From an uncultured Bacteroides sp. (GTDB lineage: Bacteria > Bacteroidota > Bacteroidia > Bacteroidales > Bacteroidaceae), in NCBI GenBank assembly GCA_900556845.1, contig USQO01000056.1, positions 1 through 13,503 of the forward strand: DNA of 13,503 nucleotides, given 5' to 3'. A program made the position numbers and the translations under genes. Every line of letters begins with the position of its first letter. The first letter of the stretch is position 1. Positions 6,558 through 13,503 of this stretch are shown piece after piece. The notes below the pieces were generated by a model. It was not told where the DNA came from and did no database searches. It saw nothing but the letters and a program-made list of their open reading frames with translations.

Positions 6558-7940
6558 TTACCTGCCGCCACCAAGAGCTTGATAAAGACTGATTACGCTT
6601 TGTATTTCTTGGAAACGGTTGGAAACCTGAGCCAATTGAGCATTCAACAGAGTCTGGCGAGCGGTAAGTACTTCCAGATAATTGGTTGTACCATAGTCCA
6701 TAAGCAGTGTTGTACTCTTAAGTGCTGTTTCTAACGCATTAACCTGCTTCTGATATAAAGTCGTTTTCTCCTTGCAGGTCTGGTATACGGTGAGCGCATC
6801 GTTTACTTCTGCACCAGCATTCAGTAAAGTTTGCTGGAAGCTGAGACTGGCTTGTTCTTGTTGAGCTTTTGCTATGCGGAGATTGGCAATATTTTGTCCT
6901 CTGTTAAATAAAGGCATTGTCAGCTGGCCGATAGCAGTGGCTATGAACTTAGCCGGATTTATAATCATTGAACCTGCACTGTTTGTCCATCCGGCACTAC
7001 CACTCAGAACAATGCTAGGGTAGAAAGCCGAACGTGCCTGATTGGTTACATAAAACGCTGCTTCCAGTGTGCGTTCTGCCGACCGTACGTCAGGACGGTT
7101 AGAAAGCATCTGTACAGGAACTCCGACAGACAAGTCTTCAGGCATTTTCTGGTCTGCCAGTTTTCCACGCTCGTAGTTGCGAGGCGTTTCGGCAAGCAGG
7201 AGTGCCATGCTGTTTTGAGTCTGGTTTATCTGGTCTTTCAAATCAAGAACAGAAGTTTGTACAGAATAGTAAGTTGCTTCCATCTGTGATACACCAGCTT
7301 CGTTATACTGACCGGCATTCATCAATGCACGTGCCGAAGCGACAGTTTCTTTCCATGCCTCTTCTGTTTGTTGTGAAAGAGCCAACTGTTCGTCAAGCAT
7401 AAGCAGAGTATAATAGGTATTGGCTACACTTGCTATGAGTTGTGAGCGTACTGCTTGCTTGTAGTCAATGCTCTGCGCATAGAGTGCCTGTGTCTGCTTT
7501 TTGGAGTTTCTCATTCTTCCAAAAATATCAAGTTCCCAGCTGGCGGTCAGTGGCAACTGATAGGTTTGCGTAGCTTTCTGCTTGTCAAAGCTGCTGATTG
7601 TTCCCTGAGGTGCTAGTGCAAATGAAGGTAAGAAAGCCAGTTTCGATGCCAGCAAGGAAGCTTGTGCCTGTTCGATGTTTAACTGTGCCGACTGGTAATT
7701 GGTATTATTTTGTAAGGCTTGTTCAATAAGTGCCTGGAGATAGGGGTCTGTAAAGACCTCTTTCCAGTCTGTATTGCCAAAGTTCGTAGTATCCGAAACT
7801 TGAATACTTTCGCCATATAGACTGTCTGACACGGTTTCTGCCGGTTTATATTTGGTATAAATACCACAACTGCTGAACGTTGCAGACGATATCGTTGCTG
7901 TCAGTACAACTGCTGCAGTAGAAAATAGATTCTTTTTCAT
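6558..7940 (-). CDS. RND efflux outer-membrane channel (TolC/OprM-type lipoprotein)
   Basis: The outer-membrane exit duct of the tripartite pump. It is an OMF protein of the NodT/OprM type carrying two outer-membrane efflux (OEP) repeats, each a long helical hairpin plus beta strands. The 460-aa protein has a lipoprotein signal ending FSSC (Cys25), followed by GIYTKYKPAE, typical of the OprM class. The conserved WKEVFTDPYLQALIEQAL...NNTNYQSAQ entry and the SWELDIFGR motif are present. SNRPDVRSAE marks the repeat boundary, and the LDYGTTNYLEVLTARQTLL-like ending (here starting LMDYG) completes the fold. It is the last gene of the operon, 48 bp after the pump gene, with a GC-rich hairpin in the gap. 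Length and motifs indicate an intact gene. Confidence 0.93.
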   Translation of the reverse strand: MKKNLFSTAAVVLTATISSATFSSCGIYTKYKPAETVSDSLYGESIQVSDTTNFGNTDWKEVFTDPYLQALIEQALQNNTNYQSAQLNIEQAQASLLASKLAFLPSFALAPQGTISSFDKQKATQTYQLPLTASWELDIFGRMRNSKKQTQALYAQSIDYKQAVRSQLIASVANTYYTLLMLDEQLALSQQTEEAWKETVASARALMNAGQYNEAGVSQMEATYYSVQTSVLDLKDQINQTQNSMALLLAETPRNYERGKLADQKMPEDLSVGVPVQMLSNRPDVRSAERTLEAAFYVTNQARSAFYPSIVLSGSAGWTNSAGSMIINPAKFIATAIGQLTMPLFNRGQNIANLRIAKAQQEQASLSFQQTLLNAGAEVNDALTVYQTCKEKTTLYQKQVNALETALKSTTLLMDYGTTNYLEVLTARQTLLNAQLAQVSNRFQEIQSVISLYQALGGGR

Positions 7941-7957
7941 TAATTATTCAGTTTTGC

Positions 7958-7980
7958 CCGGGACGATAAGGCCGTCCCGG
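7958..7980 (-). other. GC-rich hairpin between pump and channel genes
   Basis: CCGGGACG (7958-7965) and CGTCCCGG (7973-7980) form a perfect 8-bp GC-rich stem with a 7-nt loop, in otherwise AT-rich DNA. On the minus strand only CAAAAC follows, not a real T-run. It is therefore more likely a stability or processing element, or a weak attenuator, than a full terminator. Confidence 0.6.
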
Positions 7981-7988
7981 CAAGGTTA

Positions 7989-10900
7989 TTAATTTTCTTT
8001 ATTGAATGCACTTCTTTCTTCAAGACTGCGCTCACGTTCCAGCTGGACTTGCGGGTCTATTTCCACTTGCATAGGTTTGCGGATCTTTTCCTGCAGGTAT
8101 TCGAAAGTTATATAGAATACCGGAACAACAAAGAGCAAGGCCAATGTACCGATAAGCATACCTCCTACAACACCTGTACCAAGCGAACTGTTACCATTTG
8201 CACCTGCACCTGTAGCAAACATAAGCGGAATCATACCGAATATCATGGTAAGTACAGTCATCAGGATAGGGCGGAAACGTGCCTGAGCTGCAGAGTAGGC
8301 AGATTCGATGATGCCCATACCTTTACGACGGCGCTCTACGGCAAACTCGGTAATTAGGATGGCAGTCTTCGAAAGCAAACCGATAAGCATGATAACACCC
8401 GTCTGTAGGTAGATGTTGTTCTCAAGTCCGAATAGTTTCGCAAACAAGAAGCTACCCATCAAACCGAACGGAACAGAAAGGATAACGGCCAGCGGAATCA
8501 GGAAGCTTTCATACAAGCATGAAAGGATAAGATAAATAAGTACCACACAGATTATATAAACGAATACTGTCTTGGCACCACCACTCTGTGCTTCCTCACG
8601 TGCTATACCACCATACTCATATCCGTATCCGGTAGGAAGGGTCTGGGCTGCAACTTCTTTGATAGCATTCTGTACTTCACCTGAAGAGTAACCCATTTTG
8701 CCGTTTACATTCACATTGATAGAGCTGTACAAGTTGAATCGTTTGGCAACTTCGGCACCCAGTACATTCTTCAAGGTTACGAACTGACCGACAGGGGCCA
8801 TTTCAGAACCATTGCGGATATACATATTATTAAGTGACTGCTCATCCAGACGATACTCCGGTGAAGCCTGAAGCATTACACGATAAACTTTACCAAATTC
8901 ATTGTAGTTAGATACATAAGAGCCACCGCAGTAACTTCCTAAGACAGAAAGTACATCTGAAGGAGAAATACCAGCACGTTTACATTTTGCAGCATCCACA
9001 TCCACTGCAATCTGAGGATAGTTCATCGCGTAAGATGTATATGCCATGTCTACTTCCGGACGTTGGTTCAGTGCTCCGAGGAATTTCATTACATTGCCAT
9101 AGAATACAGACATATCACCTCCAGTCTTATCCTGCATGTTCAGCTCGATAGAGTTACCCATGCCATAACCAGGAATCATACCCGTCTGGAAGCAGAAAAT
9201 CTGGGCGTCTTTAATCTGGGCAAACTTGGCATTAAGACGAGCCAATACAGCTTCTGCAGAATGCTCTTTTCCTTTTCGCTCACTCCATGTTTTTAGTTTG
9301 ACAATGCATGTGCCGTATGATGTTCCTTGTCCGGATATCAGTCCGTAGCCGGATGTCGTCATGTAGTGTTGAACTTCAGGTGTTTCTTTGAGAATCTCTT
9401 TCACTTTTTCCATTACACTCACAGTTTCTACCAGTGTGCTACCCGGAGCCGTGCTGATATTGACCATTAGTGTTCCTTGGTCCTCTTGTGGAACAAGTCC
9501 CGTCTTTGTCGTTTTCATGAAGAATACCAGCAGTACAATCGAGATAATAAGAGATGCCCACACCATCCATCTGTGGTGTATTGCAAACATGACTCCTTTT
9601 TTGTATTTGCCCATCATGGCATTGAAAGAGGCATTATATGCAGCTCGAACTCGTCCGTTGAAACTTTTTGCACTCTTTGTTCCATCAGAGGGCTTCATCA
9701 TTACAGCGCAGAGAGCTGGGCAAAGAACCAATGCACAAATCATAGACAAACCGACAGAGGTTGCCATTGTAATACCAAACTGTGTATAGAAGATACCTGA
9801 TGTCCCACCCATGAATGTTACAGGGATAAACACGGCCATAAACACACAAGTACATGAAATGATGGCCATTGTTACATCATTCATTGCATCTTTTGTTGCC
9901 AAATACGGTGAGGTATAACCAGAGTCAAATTTCTCCTGTACGGCTTCTACCACCACAATCGCATCGTCCACTACAGTACCGATAGCCAGCACCAGTGCAA
10001 ACAGGGTAAGGATATTGATACTGAATCCGGCTGCAACCAGGCAGGCAAATGTACCTATAAGTGATACTATGATTGCGATAGAAGGAATCAGCGTACTCTT
10101 GAAATCCTGCAGGAAGAAATAAACGACAAGGATTACCAGGATGATAGCAATTACAAGCGTTTCGATTACATTGTAAATAGATGCGTAAAGGAAGTCATTC
10201 GAACTCATCATCTGAATAAATTCCACACCCGGAGGAAGCAGTTCAGACATTTCTTCCAAACGTTTTGAAATCGCGTTATTTACTTCTGTTGCATTGGCTC
10301 CTGCTACCTGGAAAGCAAGGAATGTTACACCCGGGCGGTCATTAACTTCGCCATGGAAGCTGTATGACAAACGTCCCAGTTCGACTTTTGCAATGTCTTT
10401 TAGACGTAATACAGAACCGTCGGCATTGGAACGGATGACAATATCATCGAACTGGTTTACGGTTTTCAGGCGACCTTTGTATTTCAGCGCATACTGGAAT
10501 ACATTGGGCGAATTTTCTCCAAGCGTTCCGGCCGGAGCTTCAATATTCTGTTCGCCAAGAGCGGCTGTAATGTCTGCGGGTACGAGTCCGTACTGAGCCA
10601 TCAGTTCCGGATTCAGCCATATACGCATACTGTAGGTATCACCCAAAAGAGTTGCATCACCTACACCCTCAATACGCTTGATTTCCGGGATTACGTTAAT
10701 ATCCAGATAGTTGGCAAGGAATGTTTCATCGTATCGTCCGTCTGTACTGACCAGTGATGTAATCTGCAAGAAGCTGGTCTGTCTTTTTGAAGTAGAAACA
10801 CCGATTTTGGTTACTTCCGAAGGCAAAAGACCCTGTGCTTTTGATACACGGTTCTGTACGTTGACAGCTGCCATGTCCGGGTCAGTCCCTTGTTTGAAGA

Positions 10901-11180
10901 AAACCTGAATCTGTGCAGTACCCGAGTTGGTGGCAGTAGATGTAATGTACATCATGTTTTCTACACCGTTGATGCTTTCCTCTAGTGGCATGATGACACT
11001 GTTCATTACAGCATCTGCGCTGGCACCAGTATAAGTTGCTTCTACAGTAACTGTAGGAGGTGCAATGTCAGGATACTGTTCTACCGGCAATGATATGAGT
11101 GAGATAAATCCCACCAATAAAATTACGATGGAGATGGAGATAGCCATCACCGGTCGTTTTATAAATATATTTCCTTTCAT
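7989..11180 (-). CDS. RND multidrug efflux permease (AcrB/HAE1 type)
   Basis: The inner-membrane proton-driven pump that exports hydrophobic compounds through the adaptor and the outer-membrane channel. The 1063-aa protein has the RND layout: TM1 near residues 10-30, a large periplasmic porter loop, TM2-6, a second large loop and TM8-12. It starts MKGNIFIKRPVMAISISIVI, typical of HAE1 pumps. The proton-relay residues are all present: D405-D406 in GTVVDDAIVVVE (AcrB D407/D408) and K938 in LLSKTAILITEF (AcrB K940). GMIPGYGMGNSIELNMQD and RFRPILMTVLTMIFGMIPL are also family hallmarks. Length is normal and the reading frame is intact. It lies 50 bp after the adaptor gene. Substrates cannot be predicted. 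Bile acids or antibiotics are common for such pumps, as general knowledge. Confidence 0.97.
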   Translation of the reverse strand: MKGNIFIKRPVMAISISIVILLVGFISLISLPVEQYPDIAPPTVTVEATYTGASADAVMNSVIMPLEESINGVENMMYITSTATNSGTAQIQVFFKQGTDPDMAAVNVQNRVSKAQGLLPSEVTKIGVSTSKRQTSFLQITSLVSTDGRYDETFLANYLDINVIPEIKRIEGVGDATLLGDTYSMRIWLNPELMAQYGLVPADITAALGEQNIEAPAGTLGENSPNVFQYALKYKGRLKTVNQFDDIVIRSNADGSVLRLKDIAKVELGRLSYSFHGEVNDRPGVTFLAFQVAGANATEVNNAISKRLEEMSELLPPGVEFIQMMSSNDFLYASIYNVIETLVIAIILVILVVYFFLQDFKSTLIPSIAIIVSLIGTFACLVAAGFSINILTLFALVLAIGTVVDDAIVVVEAVQEKFDSGYTSPYLATKDAMNDVTMAIISCTCVFMAVFIPVTFMGGTSGIFYTQFGITMATSVGLSMICALVLCPALCAVMMKPSDGTKSAKSFNGRVRAAYNASFNAMMGKYKKGVMFAIHHRWMVWASLIISIVLLVFFMKTTKTGLVPQEDQGTLMVNISTAPGSTLVETVSVMEKVKEILKETPEVQHYMTTSGYGLISGQGTSYGTCIVKLKTWSERKGKEHSAEAVLARLNAKFAQIKDAQIFCFQTGMIPGYGMGNSIELNMQDKTGGDMSVFYGNVMKFLGALNQRPEVDMAYTSYAMNYPQIAVDVDAAKCKRAGISPSDVLSVLGSYCGGSYVSNYNEFGKVYRVMLQASPEYRLDEQSLNNMYIRNGSEMAPVGQFVTLKNVLGAEVAKRFNLYSSINVNVNGKMGYSSGEVQNAIKEVAAQTLPTGYGYEYGGIAREEAQSGGAKTVFVYIICVVLIYLILSCLYESFLIPLAVILSVPFGLMGSFLFAKLFGLENNIYLQTGVIMLIGLLSKTAILITEFAVERRRKGMGIIESAYSAAQARFRPILMTVLTMIFGMIPLMFATGAGANGNSSLGTGVVGGMLIGTLALLFVVPVFYITFEYLQEKIRKPMQVEIDPQVQLERERSLEERSAFNKEN

Positions 11181-11230
11181 TTTTATCTGAAATCTTTATG
11201 TACCTTAAAATGTGATTTCTATATATTGGC

Positions 11231-12337
11231 TTATTTTACTTGAGTACCTTCACGAAGAAGTCCGGCACCTTTGGCAACAATTTCATCACCGGTATTCAGC
11301 CCTTCGAGTACGATGTATTCACGTCCATCGTTATAAGGAGCCACTTTGATTAGTGTAGAAACAGCTTTACCGTCTACTACCTTAAATACAGAAATCTTGT
11401 CTTGCTGTTTTACTGTAGCCTCTTGTGGGATAATGATATACTTGTTGTAAGTGGCAGGAATCACTACCTTACCGGATGCTCCACTCAGAAGAAGTCCCTT
11501 TTCATTTGGGAAAACGGCACGCACGCCTACAGAACCTGTTTGTGTATCAATTACCCCACTGATAGATTCAATTTTACCTTTTTCAGCATAGGTCGTTCCG
11601 TCATTCAGTTTAAGTGTAATTTCCGGCATTTTGGTAAGTGCGTCTTCTACAGAACCATATTGGCGAACCATATCGAGAACCTGATTCTCTGTCATAGAGA
11701 AATACACATACATTTCCGAATTGTCGGACACCGTTGTAAGAGGTTCTGCGATAGTAGGGCCCACTAGCGCACCCACACGGTAGGGAAGCATACCTACTAC
11801 ACCGTTACTCGGACTTTTTACCTCTGTATAGGAGAGGTTATTTCTGGCATTCACTTCCTGAGCTTCAGCCTGAGCCAATTGCGCTTTTGCTGTAAGATAT
11901 TGATTTTCTGAAGTCTTTAATGTAAAGTTTGAAACAACTTTGTTTGCATAAAGCTCTTTGTTGCTATTGTAGGTAAGCTCTGCTGTAGCAAGAGCTGCAT
12001 TAGCCGATTTTACGTTAGCTTCGGCTGTGTTGAGAGCTGCCTTGTAGGGTACTTGGTCGATAATGAAAAGTACTTGTCCTTTTTTTACCTTTTCACCTTC
12101 TGTTACGCATAACCGCTGTATCGTACCGGAAACTTGAGGCATAATGTTTATATCCTGACGTCCGCGGATTGTTGCAGAATAGCCTGTCTCTACAGTCTTG
12201 TTTGCTACTTCTACACGCATTGTTTCATATCCGCCGACAGGCATTGCTGCCTGCTCTTTTTGTCCACAAGATGTGAACCATACTGTACTGCCAACTACTC
12301 CCATCAGTTGCAACCATTTCATGTTTACTGTTATCAT
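11231..12337 (-). CDS. RND efflux periplasmic adaptor (MFP/HlyD type)
   Basis: The adaptor that links the RND pump to the outer-membrane channel. From the ATG at 12337 it is 368 aa, with a lipoprotein signal ending WFTSC (Cys24), so it is anchored in the inner membrane. A biotinyl-lipoyl half (SGTIQRLCVTEGEKVKKGQ) is followed by a long helical hairpin full of Ala (AALNTAEANVKSANAAL...AQLAQAEAQEVNARNN). The second lipoyl half is SPSNGVVGMLP, then come a beta-barrel (SEMYVYFSMTENQ) and the membrane-proximal domain. A second ATG at 12322 would also leave a good signal peptide. An in-frame TTG at 12367 is excluded because it lies inside the -7 box. It is the first gene of the operon. Confidence 0.93.
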   Translation of the reverse strand: MITVNMKWLQLMGVVGSTVWFTSCGQKEQAAMPVGGYETMRVEVANKTVETGYSATIRGRQDINIMPQVSGTIQRLCVTEGEKVKKGQVLFIIDQVPYKAALNTAEANVKSANAALATAELTYNSNKELYANKVVSNFTLKTSENQYLTAKAQLAQAEAQEVNARNNLSYTEVKSPSNGVVGMLPYRVGALVGPTIAEPLTTVSDNSEMYVYFSMTENQVLDMVRQYGSVEDALTKMPEITLKLNDGTTYAEKGKIESISGVIDTQTGSVGVRAVFPNEKGLLLSGASGKVVIPATYNKYIIIPQEATVKQQDKISVFKVVDGKAVSTLIKVAPYNDGREYIVLEGLNTGDEIVAKGAGLLREGTQVK

Positions 12338-12364
12338 ATCATCTTTTAACTTAAAAAAACGTGA

Positions 12365-12372
12365 CAAATATA
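12365..12372 (-). promoter_or_regulatory. -7 box of the efflux operon
   Basis: On the minus strand this reads TATATTTG, a perfect TAnnTTTG, 27 bp before the ATG at 12337. No -33 TTTG is found at the usual spacing, which would fit a promoter needing an activator such as the divergent AraC protein (inference). Confidence 0.6.
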
Positions 12373-12414
12373 CATCCTTTATGGTTGAGGCTGGTGTTCA
12401 TAATTTCTTTAAGG

Positions 12415-12433
12415 TTATTCAAAAACGGAATAA
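12415..12433. other. Inverted repeat in the efflux-araC intergenic region
   Basis: TTATTC (12415-12420) and GAATAA (12428-12433) form a 6-bp inverted repeat with a 7-bp spacer, about 45-60 bp upstream of the efflux -7 box. It is placed where an activator could bind, but AraC proteins often use direct repeats and the arms are short. It is only a candidate operator. Confidence 0.2.
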
Positions 12434-12516
12434 GTACTATCCTTTGTATTATATTAACGATTTATGGAATGAGTGTAAAGTTCACTTAAAAATCATGCTA
12501 AGTTATTATAAATTAT

Positions 12517-12524
12517 TACTTTTA
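12517..12524 (+). promoter_or_regulatory. Candidate -7 box of the araC-family gene
   Basis: TACTTTTA matches TAnnTTTG at all but the last base and lies 23 bp before the ATG at 12548. No -33 box is clear. The position is right for the regulator gene but the match is not perfect. Confidence 0.35.
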
Positions 12525-12547
12525 CGTATGTGTAAAAATACTGGGAT

Positions 12548-13378
12548 ATGGAGATATTTAGACTTCCGGAATCGGAGTTATTCATAACAGGAACAGGTCA
12601 TTCGGGCGTATTTGTAGCAGGACAGATAATAAAAGCGTATAATTATGCCATTTTATTTTGCAATAATGGATATGCTTGTATTGAGATAGAGTTTAACAGA
12701 TATTCTATAACTAAGGATACGCAAGTTATTATTACAGCAGGAACGTACGTACAAGGTATAGAGGTTTCTGAGGATTTCAATTGTTCCTATATATATTTCA
12801 AGCAGAGTGTATACGATGAGGTGACTTCCCGATTGGAGCCATCGTTTACATTTTTCTTGAAAGAGTACCCTTGCGTAAAATTATCAGAGAAAGGTATAAA
12901 GAAGATTACGCTTGTGATGCAGATCATGGATGCTTACTATCATGAAAAAGACAATTGTTATAGGGCCGAGATCTTTAAGAATTACATTCAAAGTATGTTG
13001 TATGATATATATGATAAAACAAGAACACTTTTTAAAATAGAAAAATCTGAGAATATAGGCCGAAAAGAAGAGTTGTTTGTGAAGTTCATAAATCTAGTCT
13101 ATAAACATAGCCCCGAAGAGCGTGAAGTCAGTTTTTATGCTGGTGAATTGCATATTACGGCAAGGTATCTTTCGGCTATTGTTCAAAGCATAGCAGAAAC
13201 TTCGGCTAAAGAACTTATTGATAAACATTCAATACGTGCAATAAAAGCTCTGCTTAAATCTACAAATAAGTCTATTCAAACAATATCTTATGAGCTCCGG
13301 TTTCCTGACCAGTCTTTATTTGCGAGATATTTCAAAAAACATACTGGAATGACTCCTTTAGAATATAGAGCGAAGTAG
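12548..13378 (+). CDS. AraC family transcriptional regulator
   Basis: A cytosolic DNA-binding regulator of 276 aa. The N-terminal part (about residues 20-120) is beta-rich and resembles the cupin-like sensor domain of AraC proteins, with the pattern GYACIEIEFNRYSITKDTQVIITAG followed by a SEDF-like segment. The C-terminal AraC/XylS domain (about 175-276) has two helix-turn-helix units. The first is around FYAGELHITARYLSAIVQ. The second is ISYELRFPDQSLFARYFKKHTGMTPLEYR, the classic AraC signature. It is divergent from the efflux operon with about 200 bp between start codons, so it most likely controls that operon and possibly itself. The effector is unknown. The upstream ATG at 12528 is out of frame, which supports the start at 12548. 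Confidence 0.93.
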   Translation: MEIFRLPESELFITGTGHSGVFVAGQIIKAYNYAILFCNNGYACIEIEFNRYSITKDTQVIITAGTYVQGIEVSEDFNCSYIYFKQSVYDEVTSRLEPSFTFFLKEYPCVKLSEKGIKKITLVMQIMDAYYHEKDNCYRAEIFKNYIQSMLYDIYDKTRTLFKIEKSENIGRKEELFVKFINLVYKHSPEEREVSFYAGELHITARYLSAIVQSIAETSAKELIDKHSIRAIKALLKSTNKSIQTISYELRFPDQSLFARYFKKHTGMTPLEYRAK

Positions 13379-13435
13379 ATTTCTTTCGCCGGTGTGTTTG
13401 TGGTGTATCTTTATTATGAGGAACGTTTTTCATTT

Positions 13436-13503
13436 TTAAGCCGAAGTCTTCTCATAATTGTGGTGCAAGTTGGTCATAAAAGTGATAAACTTGGGTCGTA
13501 CCG
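13436..13503 (-). CDS. Possible C-terminal end of a gene entering from the right
   Basis: The minus strand is open from the window edge for 21 codons to a TAA at 13436-13438, ending ...TNLHHNYEKTSA. A second minus frame is also open for 16 codons. Neither is long enough to identify, and either could be chance. The rest of 13379-13503 holds only weak inverted repeats and no clear terminator for the araC-family gene. Confidence 0.2.
   Translation of the reverse strand, partial: VRPKFITFMTNLHHNYEKTSA

Noticed and set aside
9388..9800. Long open frames on the plus strand (107 and 133 codons) opposite the RND pump gene
   Set aside because: They mirror the coding strand of a firmly identified pump, have no recognisable domain, and overlap each other in different frames. 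They are shadows of codon bias.
11189..11219. GAAATC/GATTTC inverted repeat between adaptor and pump genes
   Set aside because: Six-base arms with a 19-nt loop and no extension are expected by chance in this composition.
12198..12587. 129-codon plus-strand frame running from the adaptor gene into the araC-family gene
   Set aside because: It is antisense to the adaptor, crosses the divergent promoter region and ends inside the regulator in another frame. No family features are seen.
13413..13458. ATTATGAG/CTCATAAT inverted repeat after the araC-family gene, considered as terminator or insertion-sequence end
   Set aside because: The 30-nt loop and AT-rich arms make a weak hairpin, no T-run follows, and there is no transposase or target duplication in view.

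Overview
The window looks like chromosomal DNA of a gut Bacteroidales species, most likely Bacteroides or Phocaeicola. The evidence is AT-rich intergenic DNA, several matches to the Bacteroides promoter (-7 box TAnnTTTG, in one case with a -33 TTTG), mostly absent Shine-Dalgarno sites, a fimbrillin lipoprotein, a serine-type sulfatase and a DUF4250 protein. The genus is inferred from these traits, not from a database match.

Left third (1-3311): a fimbrillin-family lipoprotein is followed by a purine salvage pair, xanthine phosphoribosyltransferase (xpt) and an NCS2-family xanthine/uracil permease. xpt has a textbook Bacteroides promoter. A strong hairpin with a T-run lies between xpt and the permease, and the permease has no visible promoter of its own. 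Past the permease, a bidirectional terminator separates it from a convergent 58-aa DUF4250 gene on the minus strand, whose stop codon lies inside the terminator stem.

Middle (3340-6484): two back-to-back promoters serve the DUF4250 gene and a secreted lipoprotein sulfatase. The sulfatase is followed after 13 bp by a 487-aa helical protein of unknown function, which resembles the non-zinc part of SWIM zinc-finger proteins. A hairpin then closes this unit against the convergent efflux operon.

Right half (6558-13378): a complete tripartite RND efflux operon lies on the minus strand in the order adaptor (MFP) - inner-membrane pump (RND/HAE1) - outer-membrane channel (OMF). It is transcribed divergently from an AraC-family regulator across about 200 bp. 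Together the three proteins form a proton-driven pump spanning both membranes, and the AraC protein is its likely regulator. Substrates cannot be read from the sequence.

I see no mobile element, CRISPR array, tRNA or rRNA. Most of the window is ordinary. The points most worth a second look are the xpt-permease hairpin with an alternative fold, the compact DUF4250/sulfatase divergent promoter, the SWIM-like protein paired with a sulfatase, and the GC-rich hairpin inside the efflux operon.
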